Of a stretch of 64,000 bases of DNA, positions 55,833 to 64,000 are shown one piece after another. Within the stretch, counting starts at the first letter, position 1. Each line of letters opens with the position of its first letter. A program made the translations under genes and the position numbers. The notes below the pieces were generated by a model that ran no database searches, was not told the DNA's origin, and saw only the letters and a list, made by a program, of their open reading frames with translations. The DNA is from Acytostelium subglobosum LB1 (lineage: Eukaryota; Evosea; Eumycetozoa; Acytosteliales; Acytosteliaceae), in contig NW_012236527.1 of the NCBI RefSeq assembly GCF_000787575.1, positions 1,131,195-1,195,194 on the forward strand. The letters are read 5' to 3'.

Positions 55833-56197
55833 ATGAAAGCACTGAGCAGGTTGTTATTCTTGATTGGTGTTGGATTGGTATCATACCATACCAACCCAAC
55901 AAAGGAGGACTTTGATCGTCAACTCTCACAACGAGTGTCAGACAGAAGTGGAAAGATTGCTGTACGTACTCATCAATCAATCATCAATCAATCAGTCATA
56001 CTCATAAATACTGCCTACTATTACTTCCCTAGGGATTCGTTGCAAAGAATGCAATGTCAATGTTCAACATTCTTGATGTTAGAGTACGCAACTGCATCTA
56101 CTTCTCAATGGCAACGAGAAGGTATGATAACTCAAATGCTGAGGATCTAGTTGGAATAGGTGTTCTTGGCAAATGGTTCTTCCTTCTTGACGATTAG
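55833..56197 (+). CDS. 97-residue membrane or secreted protein, DUF4359-like
   Basis: Two exons, 55833-55961 and 56033-56197, are joined in phase 0. A hydrophobic N-terminus (ALSRLLFLIGVGLVSY) is followed by HTNPTKEDFDRQLSQRVSDR. The second exon reads MSMFNILDVRVRNCIYFSMA and ends VLGKWFFLLDD. The TNPTKEDF block after a signal-anchor and the closing GVLGKWF block resemble bacterial/cyanobacterial DUF4359 proteins as I remember them. Function is unknown. Orthology is a guess, but the gene structure is convincing. Confidence 0.7.
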
Positions 56198-56423
56198 ACT
56201 CGAGGATCATCAATCATTCAATCAAAGACAATCACAAACACAATCACATAGTCGACAACGATGTCGGCAACAACTACCACTACAGGACAACGAACATCTT
56301 ATCATTAAAGGGGTAGGATGATAACATATAGTATCGACAACAGCTAGTTCAATAAATGAATGGATGGATGAATGTATGATACAATACCTGCGCTATAACT
56401 ACTCGACGAATGAACGAATGGAT

Positions 56424-59400
56424 TTATTCCTGTCCAAACCTCTTGTGGAATGAGATTAGGTCGGCAACCTTCTTGATTATGGATAGCTTCACTTCTTCGC
56501 TTGGCGTCTGCACCGTAACACTCTTGGGCGATAGATCGGACGATGATCCAGCCGGACGATGGACAATGGTCAAAGAGTTGGTGTGCTTCTGGAACTGCTG
56601 TATCTCTGAGATCTTGACCTGCCAGCCAACCTCGTACTCGATCGTCGACGAAGATGACGAAGGAAGGATGGACAGCAGCGCCGAGTTGATCAGGAACAAT
56701 AGCTGATGCGTGGACGTCACCAGGATGTGGTCCTTGCTCAGCACCCAATGGAAGACGTAGAAGCTGTTGACGGGTGGCGAGCCAACCTTTGAGTACAGCA
56801 GGTAGGCGCCATGCGATCTGAATGCGTTGTAGTTCTGGAGTGTGCCATCCTTTGGGAAGAAGCGCGGTAGACGTCGACGTCGGATGAGCATGATTGATTT
56901 GGCGATGGTCGTGGCGTTCTTCATGCCCTCAGAGGTTCGCGTGGCAAACTCAAACAGGCCGACGGTAGGCTTGACGGCCACGCCGAGCACTCCCTTTCCG
57001 ACGCCCTTGAGGAAGCCCTCGAAGCTCTTCTCCTGTGTGGCACCCTTGATCGGCTCATCGATGATGCCTGTGATTCCTTTGATGAAGCCTTCGCCCAGGT
57101 CGCGGATTCCAAACTCAAATCCCTGCTTCAGACCGCTGGGCTTCTGCTTGCTGCTCTCAACGCGATCCTTGATGTACGAGTCGTCCAGTGACAACTGTAC
57201 CAATCCCTTGCTAATCGTTCCCGTGATCTTGGACGCGCTCTCGCAGAAACCAAACACACTGTTGTTGATAAGGCTTGACGTGCCCTTGGACAGGCCAAGT
57301 GCAAACTCTTGAGGTCCCTTGACAAGGCCGAGCGCAGGTTCGTGGAAGAAGTCCTTGAAGCCACTGCCCAGCGACTCTGCCAGTCTGATCGGATTGCCAA
57401 TAAAGTCGAACGAGCCAAAGATCTTGTGCACCTGGCCCATGAACTGGTATTGGAAGATGGCCATCATCTCGTCGGTTACCTGCTTGACAGAGAGGAAGGG
57501 ATGCTCCCAGATGAATCCGTTGAAGTGCATTGGCGCACGATCCACATTGAGGAAGGGCGAGGAGGACTTGATGCCGAGTATCAGCTCGGAGAGCGAGCGC
57601 GCGCCAAGCACAGACGAGATCTCTTTGGGAAGCTTGCAGCTGGTGAACGACAGGTTCATCTTGAGCGGGTTGATGTGCAGCAGCTCAAAGTAGATCATGT
57701 CCTCGAGCTTTGAGCTCTCGACCTGCAGGATCTCCTCGGTGGTGATGGTCGGGTGCTGGCTAAAGTGTTCATTGAGCGAGTTCAAGTTGACATTGATGAA
57801 TGAGAGTATGTTGAGTATGGTCGATTCGTCAATGTTCAGATCAAACTCCTGGATCAAGAATGAGAAGTATCTAAAGAACAGGATCTTTGGGTACTTGAGT
57901 GATCGTGTCGAACTGAACTGGAACAGTGGCAGTCTCTTCTGTTCGTTGTTGTTGTTGCTGGTGGTCGTTGTTGTGGTCGTACTGATACTGCTACCGCTAC
58001 TGCCAGCGTCATCGAATGGCTTCCTAGTGCGACAGAAGAAGACTGGATAGTTGGTTTGATAGCGTTGATCATCGATCTGTAGGTCCTCCAACTCAATCTG
58101 GAGGAACTGATCCACTTTGGTCTGTTTGAGATCGATGAGCAGACCTTCAAAGGTGAAGTAGATGAACTCCTCAGGCACCTGATTGACAAATGATAGTCCA
58201 ATGTTCTTCAGTGTGAGTCTGATCTCGAATCGATTGGATGGTTCATTGCCAATGCTGTTGCCCAAGGCATTGGTGCTCGAACTAGACGTGGCCATTGCCT
58301 CACGTTCTGCACTGCGTGCCAAGTTGTTGTTGGACGATGAGCTTGACTTGGACGCAGACTTCTCCTTGATCACAAGTACACGTGTTGGTCCATGAGCGTT
58401 GATCGATACCTCCAAATCAATCTTGCTGGCATCTCCAGGGATTGTGGCACTTGAGTTGTTGTTGTTGCCCTGAGCCAAGGCCTGCGCTGCTGCGCTCGAT
58501 TTGACTGTCACTGTCGACTTCTCTTCCAGGTTGTGCAGCTCAAAGTACCTCTTCTCATTGCCAGGGAATTCAATGACAAGACGTTTGGGCAGGATGAAAT
58601 GGTCCCAGGTGTAGGGTGTGGACGAGTTCGCGCCAAGCTTCTCCCAGTTCTGCGTCTTCTTCTGGCGTATCCAAAGAGGGAATCGACTGCGATTGTCAAT
58701 GCGGTAGGGAGGTAGATCGGGGTTGTGCTCAGAGAGCACGATCATCTTGGTTGTGATTGACTTGGTTGACTTGAGCCTGATGGACACCGAAAGGAAGTGC
58801 ATCTCATTCATCGCGCTGCTCGATGTGTACTTGGGCTCGGAGCCCTTGATCTTGAGATTGAGCGACGCGTCAGAGTCGGTGCGCAGTCGCAGTGTGAAGT
58901 TGGTCAGCTCGTCCGGGTTGAAGAAGCCACTCCAAATGATGCCTGGCTCTTTAGCCTGAGCAATGCCCACACGCAGCAGCTTCTCCTTGTTGGCCGAGGG
59001 GAACTGGAATGGCAGCGACTGGTTGGGCTGCACCGTCTGCAGATACTTGTAGCACTCAAACTGTTGATAGTAGATCTTGTTGGAGGTGGTGTTGGCAATG
59101 ACGAACTGCGGACAGAAGGTGACGACGCGAGTGCGCCAAAAGCGGCTGTTCGATGGAAGGCATGTGATGGACAGCTGGAACTGACGCTTCTCGACCTTCT
59201 GCTCGGGCTTCTCCTCCTTGATCGTGATGATGGACGATTCGTTTGACGTGGACGAGTTGAGCGAGAAGGGGAACGACCACTCAGAGTTGGCAATCTTTAG
59301 CGCGAACTGCCCGCCAACGATGTTGAGGTCGCTGTACGCAAACATGAAAGGCTTGGATGGCGTGGCCCAGTCGGGTCGGTACCACTGGTTCGAGTCCACT

Positions 59401-62400
59401 GGCAGTGGGTACGCCAAGCGGTCGTCCACATGAAGTGATTCCTGGCCCGCAGGCTGCACTGTCTGGGCGCCAATGTGATGGCGGTAAAAGAGTGGCAGAC
59501 CTGTTTGATTGACCATCCAGAACTCGCAGAACACGCTAACGATGCGCATGCCCGTGGGCTCCAATCTGTTGTCGAATGCAATGAGGATGGGACACTTGTT
59601 GGCGTCGTGCATCTTGATCTTCTCACACATCTTTTGCTCGGGCGTGCTTTGCACTGTCTCGATGAGGAATGGATGCGACCACATCAGGTCGTTGAACTGT
59701 ATCTCCATGTAGATATCGTGCGACGAGTCGTACACGGACACCTCCTTCTTCTCGCCCATTGCAATGACGCCCTCGAGGAAGGGTGAGCCGATCAGTCGTC
59801 TGTTCTTCGAGTGATAGATGCGATAGTTGATGTCGCACGCCAACACATTCTCAATGACTAGTGGAGGTAACAGTGTGATCTCAATCTGGTTCTTGCTCTT
59901 GATGTTCTTTTCGATCGATGCCACAAGGACGTAGGGCAGCGTCAGCGCGTTCCTACATATCATTCGCGAGTGATGTGTCCTTGGCGTCTTCTTGCCCCTG
60001 CTGTCCTTCTCGCCCTTGTTCTTGATGAGCTGGATGAAGTTGAGACAATCAATCTGTTCCGTGGAGTATCCATGGCTCATGCTGTAGGGCTTGACTCTGA
60101 TGCGACCCATCGAGAACAGAATGGGTAGTGGCACGCTCGCGTTGCCATCGACCTTGAGCTCGACAGGGTCCAGCTCACGGTTGCCTCCCACACTGATGTA
60201 CACCTGCACGGCACTTGTCGTCTGATTCTTGATGACAATGTTTGAGTGCAGCGACAGCACCTTGCTACCCTTGCGATATGATATGTCGTAGAGAAGTTTG
60301 GCACTCCTGTACTCGGGCATTGGGTGCAGGGAGTATGTTCCAATCGTGTCCATTGGTAGGTTGTTGATGGGCTTGAAGTTGCCGTACAGTTGGAATGATA
60401 TCTTGCTGTCGGCAACGTCAAGTGTGCCACGCGATCGAGATGCTAGATGAGGAAGGACCAATGGAATCTCCTTGCCAATCGGTATCTCTTGCAGCTCCTC
60501 ATCTTTGAACCAATACCAAACGGTCTGGCCTGTTTGATTGATGATGTAGTATGCGTAGGTCTTGCTGTTGTCATCCTCAGTAGTCGATGAGACGGCACCA
60601 GACTTGGACGCAACGGCAGATGTAGTCGTCGAGATAAGAGTGGGCGAGCTGGACTTGACATGCTGGATCTGGTTGGTGGTCTTGGGCTGCACCACTTGGT
60701 CCTCTTTGTAAAAGTCATCGGCCAGGATCTGGTACGTGGAGAGTGAGGTATCCACGAAGCCCTTGGTTATGTTCACCTGCAGAGGCAGCTTGGACGCCAC
60801 GTCCATTATCCATCCACCCAGTGCAGAGTTGTTTGCAGTGACTGTGTAGCCCCATGACTCGATCAGAGGCTCCCACACACCACTGTTGACATTGTAGTAG
60901 GAGGCTTCAACATTGGACTCGAGTGTCAGAGCGATCTGGCTACTGGTAGTTCGCGAGAAGTTGTTGTTCTTCAAGCGGGACACCTTGAATGAGATCAGAG
61001 GGAAGCGATCCTTCTCTTGTAGATCGTTGTGGAGAATGAATGTGCCAGTGTCCAGCGTGAATGAGATGTACACCTGTTTGTTGACCTCCTCTTTGATGGG
61101 GGCCATGAGTGAGTCCTGGTTACCCTCTGGGTCGATGTCTTGGTCGTCATTGTCTGCCGTCGACCTGTGCTGTGGTTGTTGAGATGTGCTGTCAGCCGCG
61201 GGGAATGATTGAATTGTGTTGTTCGAGATGACCATCAGTTGCTTGAAGTCCTTGTAAGAGAAGTTCACATTGATCTTGTCGATGGACACGTTTGTCTCTT
61301 GATTGGTCAGGGTCTGTGTAGTCTGAAGGTGGAATTTGAAGGGCTCAATGATCTTGATCTCGCCCTTTCCAACAAGTGAGCCATTGTTGTTGTGGTTGTT
61401 GTTATTGTTGTTGAGGTTGAAGTTGTTGATGCTAGACTTGTCGTCAAACCTCTCTGCTTGATTGATCCTCGTTCGGTACACTTGGATGTTGTCAGCCTCA
61501 AGCAGGGACACCGTCTCAACACCCGCTGCACCCTTTGATGTGCTCTGGATGTCGAGTGAGGCACGAATGATCAGGGCGTATTCCTTTTCTCCATCACCAG
61601 ACACTCGCGGATTGGTCGGTATAAGAATGATCGCTTCACCAATATGTGCGTTGATCAATGACGAGCCGGACTGGATGACCTCCTCGACGCCAGTGGGAGG
61701 GGCACCCATGATCTTGGTCGAGTATCGCGTCCATGCCTCCATGCCCATGCTCATCAGTCTTGATAGACAGCTCTGCATCTCGAGCCAAGAGTGCGGGACA
61801 AAGACCATCGACACACTCTCGAGTGTCACTTGGAATGCCGATTGTTGGATTGGGGGTGGCTTGATCGAACCGCTGATTACTAGTTGTGGTTGCTGATCCA
61901 GACCCTTTGACGACCTGGCGTTTCCACGCGATGGAGACAGCAGCGACTTGAAGTGAGGATGTGTTTCCTTGTTGAAGTCTTCCAAATGAATGCTCATAAT
62001 CTCGATGGTTACCGTGGTCTCCATGGGCTCATTGACAATGGTCATCATTGTCTCGTTGGCGATGAAGTGGACCAGACGGTCGTCAGATGCTGAGCCATCA
62101 CGCTTCATGAATCCAATCGAGAACTTGCCAAGTGTGCATGTTGTGATGCCCTTATAGTTGGCTTGGTTAACGTCTTCACCCTCATCTTGGTTTGGCATGG
62201 GCTCTGGCGACAGCGGGCCCGGGTCCAAGTCCTCATCGGCCAATGTGTCACCTCGGACACTCGAGGAGAACTCTGAGAGGTTGCCATCGAGCAGGAGAAT
62301 GAGACATTTTGACTCGTACTCACTAATGTCCAATTGGAATTGGGAGATGTCGCACGTTCGCTGCCAAGGTGGGAGTGTGCAGGTGCGGCTGGCTGCGGGG

Positions 62401-64000
62401 TTCAGCAGCATCGGTGTGGCCAAGTGAAGATTGAGGTTCACATCCTTGACCAATGTTCCAAAAGTGCGCGACATTGTTCCCTTGGCTGACTTGGACATCT
62501 TTGTGTTGAGACCTGAGAGCAGTTTGATGTTGTTGGCTTCGACAAAGATGTTCATAGTGATGAAGTGTTCCTTTTTCATTGTTGAAGACGAAGCTTCGCA
62601 CTCATCACCACCGATGCCTTCCTCCAACTCACGCTCACGCTCGCTGCTGAGTACCATGGCTTCCATGTCGCTGCCATTGACTTGGCCATAGTCAAACCTG
62701 TTGGATATGATGATCTTGCCCAGGTCTACGATGAAGACCTGATGCGAGAGTGACGAGATGGGCACGATGACATAGGGGTTATCCACCTCAATCTCGTAGA
62801 GAAAGGTGGTACGTGCTTGATAGATTACAGTGGCCGCAGAGCTGATCGATCGCTTGAGGTAGTCACGCATTGTGTTGACACTGTTAAGGAAGTTCTGAAT
62901 CTCGTCGATGAAGCGATGAAGGAATACGAAGCGGATGCTGCTCAGACTGCAGCGCAGGAAGTGGACGTTCTTGCGCGACTCAAACTGGAAGTGAACAAGT
63001 GCATTCATCGACTCGGGATGCTCCATCAGTGATGTGGACGATGATTGGAGGAGTGATGAGCGCATGCCAAATGACGACGAGAGTGACGGGGAGTCCGCGA
63101 TGACAAAGGTGTCCTCAGACTCGATGCTTAGACCGCCCGCTGAGGACATGGATGAGTCAGCATTGTTGCCAGTCTTTCGCTCCTTGGTCGTGAAGATTGT
63201 TCGGTAGTTCCTGCCTTCCAATGTCATGTCGTATACCTTTAGCTGGCCGACTTTGCCATTGGTGATTGAATGATAGGCGTTGATGTCTGTCGTGCATTGG
63301 AAGTCGACGATGGATGCCTTCATCAAAGGTGTGTTGGCCTCTGACGTCAGCAACAGTCGCACAAAGGTTACCTTCACCTCGAACCTGTTGTTGATCACTT
63401 GATTGGTGCATGGTGTTGTGCTTCGCCATGATGGTTGCATCATCGCCTCTGTCAAGAAGACATGCTCCTGCTCAGCCTTCTTGGAAGGGCTGCCTTGCTG
63501 GTCGTCTGCAGCACCAGCACCAGCACCTCCCTTCTCAGCCAACTTCTCAATCGTGAGGTTCTGTACAGAGTTGGAGAACTCAATCACACCAGCCACAGTC
63601 TTCTTGTTGAGTATTAGATTGAGTTGCGAGAACTCGATCTTGGAGTCATTGTCCACCTTCTTGTAGAAGGGTGACTCGGGTGAGATCTGTACGAGCGTGA
63701 AGTTGACCGGGTTGAGTGTGTGGACCGGTGCCTTGGCGATTGTGTCCAGTGTGACCTTGGCATTGGTGAAGGCCAGGTAGTTGCCATTACCAGGTGGCTT
63801 CTGGAAGCAGTCCTCCACCCAAAGACCCTTGACACTGAGCGCCATGTAGTTGTCGTAGTAGCGTTGGTTGAACACACCTTCGATACGCCGCAGGTATACC
63901 AGGGCCAGGTTCTGAGCCTGCTGCTCGTTCTCCATTCGCAGATGGACATTGAAACAGTCGACTGAGAAGCGGGCCTCGAGTAGATTGCAGTGCGCGATGT
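56424..64000 (-). CDS. VPS13-family lipid-transfer protein (C-terminal part)
   Basis: A single open exon continues past the right edge of the window, so the N-terminal chorein region is missing here. About 2,500 residues are visible. From the window edge the protein shows the extended beta-rich RBG-type rod, then the SHR-BD/VAB region (VFCEFWMVNQTGLPLFYRHH, PYRIDNRSRFPLWIRQKKT and similar repeats). The DUF/ATG-C region with amphipathic repeats follows (GLKQGFEFGIRDLGEGFIKG, ITGIIDEPIKGATQEKSFEG, VLGVAVKPTVGLFEFATRTS), and a PH-like C-terminus ends ISFHKRFGQE. VPS13 proteins bridge organelles and move bulk phospholipids. Dictyostelium has several paralogues (including TipC), and I cannot say which this is. 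Confidence 0.93.
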   Translation of the reverse strand, partial: IAHCNLLEARFSVDCFNVHLRMENEQQAQNLALVYLRRIEGVFNQRYYDNYMALSVKGLWVEDCFQKPPGNGNYLAFTNAKVTLDTIAKAPVHTLNPVNFTLVQISPESPFYKKVDNDSKIEFSQLNLILNKKTVAGVIEFSNSVQNLTIEKLAEKGGAGAGAADDQQGSPSKKAEQEHVFLTEAMMQPSWRSTTPCTNQVINNRFEVKVTFVRLLLTSEANTPLMKASIVDFQCTTDINAYHSITNGKVGQLKVYDMTLEGRNYRTIFTTKERKTGNNADSSMSSAGGLSIESEDTFVIADSPSLSSSFGMRSSLLQSSSTSLMEHPESMNALVHFQFESRKNVHFLRCSLSSIRFVFLHRFIDEIQNFLNSVNTMRDYLKRSISSAATVIYQARTTFLYEIEVDNPYVIVPISSLSHQVFIVDLGKIIISNRFDYGQVNGSDMEAMVLSSERERELEEGIGGDECEASSSTMKKEHFITMNIFVEANNIKLLSGLNTKMSKSAKGTMSRTFGTLVKDVNLNLHLATPMLLNPAASRTCTLPPWQRTCDISQFQLDISEYESKCLILLLDGNLSEFSSSVRGDTLADEDLDPGPLSPEPMPNQDEGEDVNQANYKGITTCTLGKFSIGFMKRDGSASDDRLVHFIANETMMTIVNEPMETTVTIEIMSIHLEDFNKETHPHFKSLLSPSRGNARSSKGLDQQPQLVISGSIKPPPIQQSAFQVTLESVSMVFVPHSWLEMQSCLSRLMSMGMEAWTRYSTKIMGAPPTGVEEVIQSGSSLINAHIGEAIILIPTNPRVSGDGEKEYALIIRASLDIQSTSKGAAGVETVSLLEADNIQVYRTRINQAERFDDKSSINNFNLNNNNNNHNNNGSLVGKGEIKIIEPFKFHLQTTQTLTNQETNVSIDKINVNFSYKDFKQLMVISNNTIQSFPAADSTSQQPQHRSTADNDDQDIDPEGNQDSLMAPIKEEVNKQVYISFTLDTGTFILHNDLQEKDRFPLISFKVSRLKNNNFSRTTSSQIALTLESNVEASYYNVNSGVWEPLIESWGYTVTANNSALGGWIMDVASKLPLQVNITKGFVDTSLSTYQILADDFYKEDQVVQPKTTNQIQHVKSSSPTLISTTTSAVASKSGAVSSTTEDDNSKTYAYYIINQTGQTVWYWFKDEELQEIPIGKEIPLVLPHLASRSRGTLDVADSKISFQLYGNFKPINNLPMDTIGTYSLHPMPEYRSAKLLYDISYRKGSKVLSLHSNIVIKNQTTSAVQVYISVGGNRELDPVELKVDGNASVPLPILFSMGRIRVKPYSMSHGYSTEQIDCLNFIQLIKNKGEKDSRGKKTPRTHHSRMICRNALTLPYVLVASIEKNIKSKNQIEITLLPPLVIENVLACDINYRIYHSKNRRLIGSPFLEGVIAMGEKKEVSVYDSSHDIYMEIQFNDLMWSHPFLIETVQSTPEQKMCEKIKMHDANKCPILIAFDNRLEPTGMRIVSVFCEFWMVNQTGLPLFYRHHIGAQTVQPAGQESLHVDDRLAYPLPVDSNQWYRPDWATPSKPFMFAYSDLNIVGGQFALKIANSEWSFPFSLNSSTSNESSIITIKEEKPEQKVEKRQFQLSITCLPSNSRFWRTRVVTFCPQFVIANTTSNKIYYQQFECYKYLQTVQPNQSLPFQFPSANKEKLLRVGIAQAKEPGIIWSGFFNPDELTNFTLRLRTDSDASLNLKIKGSEPKYTSSSAMNEMHFLSVSIRLKSTKSITTKMIVLSEHNPDLPPYRIDNRSRFPLWIRQKKTQNWEKLGANSSTPYTWDHFILPKRLVIEFPGNEKRYFELHNLEEKSTVTVKSSAAAQALAQGNNNNSSATIPGDASKIDLEVSINAHGPTRVLVIKEKSASKSSSSSNNNLARSAEREAMATSSSSTNALGNSIGNEPSNRFEIRLTLKNIGLSFVNQVPEEFIYFTFEGLLIDLKQTKVDQFLQIELEDLQIDDQRYQTNYPVFFCRTRKPFDDAGSSGSSISTTTTTTTSNNNNEQKRLPLFQFSSTRSLKYPKILFFRYFSFLIQEFDLNIDESTILNILSFINVNLNSLNEHFSQHPTITTEEILQVESSKLEDMIYFELLHINPLKMNLSFTSCKLPKEISSVLGARSLSELILGIKSSSPFLNVDRAPMHFNGFIWEHPFLSVKQVTDEMMAIFQYQFMGQVHKIFGSFDFIGNPIRLAESLGSGFKDFFHEPALGLVKGPQEFALGLSKGTSSLINNSVFGFCESASKITGTISKGLVQLSLDDSYIKDRVESSKQKPSGLKQGFEFGIRDLGEGFIKGITGIIDEPIKGATQEKSFEGFLKGVGKGVLGVAVKPTVGLFEFATRTSEGMKNATTIAKSIMLIRRRRLPRFFPKDGTLQNYNAFRSHGAYLLYSKVGSPPVNSFYVFHWVLSKDHILVTSTHQLLFLINSALLSILPSSSSSTIEYEVGWQVKISEIQQFQKHTNSLTIVHRPAGSSSDLSPKSVTVQTPSEEVKLSIIKKVADLISFHKRFGQE

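Overview
The window is nuclear DNA of a social amoeba (dictyostelid). The genes are compact, with short GT-AG introns (about 45-190 bp, mostly GTAAGT or GTATGT donors). Proteins carry long Gln, Asn, Ser and Thr runs, and spacers are AT-rich with TGAT/GAAT tetranucleotide repeats. Gene content also fits: ammonium transporter, CudA-like factor, a lineage-specific ankyrin-type repeat family, and a sterol pathway through cycloartenol. Coding GC is high for the group, so a relatively GC-rich genus such as Acytostelium is possible, but the species is not settled by what I can see.

Layout. 0.2-1.8 kb: a 5'-truncated, decayed non-LTR retrotransposon (LINE) lies immediately downstream of a tRNA-Ala(AGC) gene. 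2.3-9.2 kb, all on the minus strand: an uncharacterised probable cell-cycle protein (KEN box, PP1 docking motif, E2F site upstream), a CudA-like transcription factor and an ammonium transporter. 9.7-13.3 kb: a truncated ankyrin-family pseudogene beside its full-length relative. 13.7-15.3 kb: a protein whose N-terminal half resembles the helical domain of insecticidal delta-endotoxins. 15.9-24.0 kb: RidA, an AKTIP/FTS-like E2 variant, Integrator subunit 6, a small secreted MRH-domain protein and an F-box-like protein. 24.2-31.3 kb: an unrecognised protein, MSH6, a SEC14L1/PRELI-type protein and an unknown small protein. 31.4-37.4 kb: ribosomal protein uS3, a 58-residue SERBP1/Stm1-like microprotein, cycloeucalenol cycloisomerase, an HMG-box protein and a SARNP/Tho1-like SAP protein. 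38.2-44.7 kb: Polo-like kinase, a SRD5A3-like polyprenol reductase and a mitochondrial TPR protein.

45.3-47.4 kb is an accessory island: two tandem copies of a hairpin-forming repeat, then a fragment related to element- or virus-type family B DNA polymerases and two small unknown frames. 47.5-49.4 kb: a membrane-anchored GTPase fused to a C-terminal Hsp20-like domain. 49.7-53.0 kb: a large Gln-rich nuclear-looking protein whose first intron is in frame and stop-free. 54.5-56.2 kb: a SAM methyltransferase and a small membrane or secreted protein. 56.4 kb to the right edge: the C-terminal 2,500 residues of a VPS13-type lipid-transfer protein whose 5' part lies outside the window.

There are no operons. 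Neighbours are mostly unrelated housekeeping genes. Exon joins were worked out by hand from splice signals and reading phase, so multi-exon models are predictions. The most unusual items are the endotoxin-like gene, the GTPase-Hsp20 fusion, the hairpin-repeat/polymerase island and the LINE-tRNA junction.
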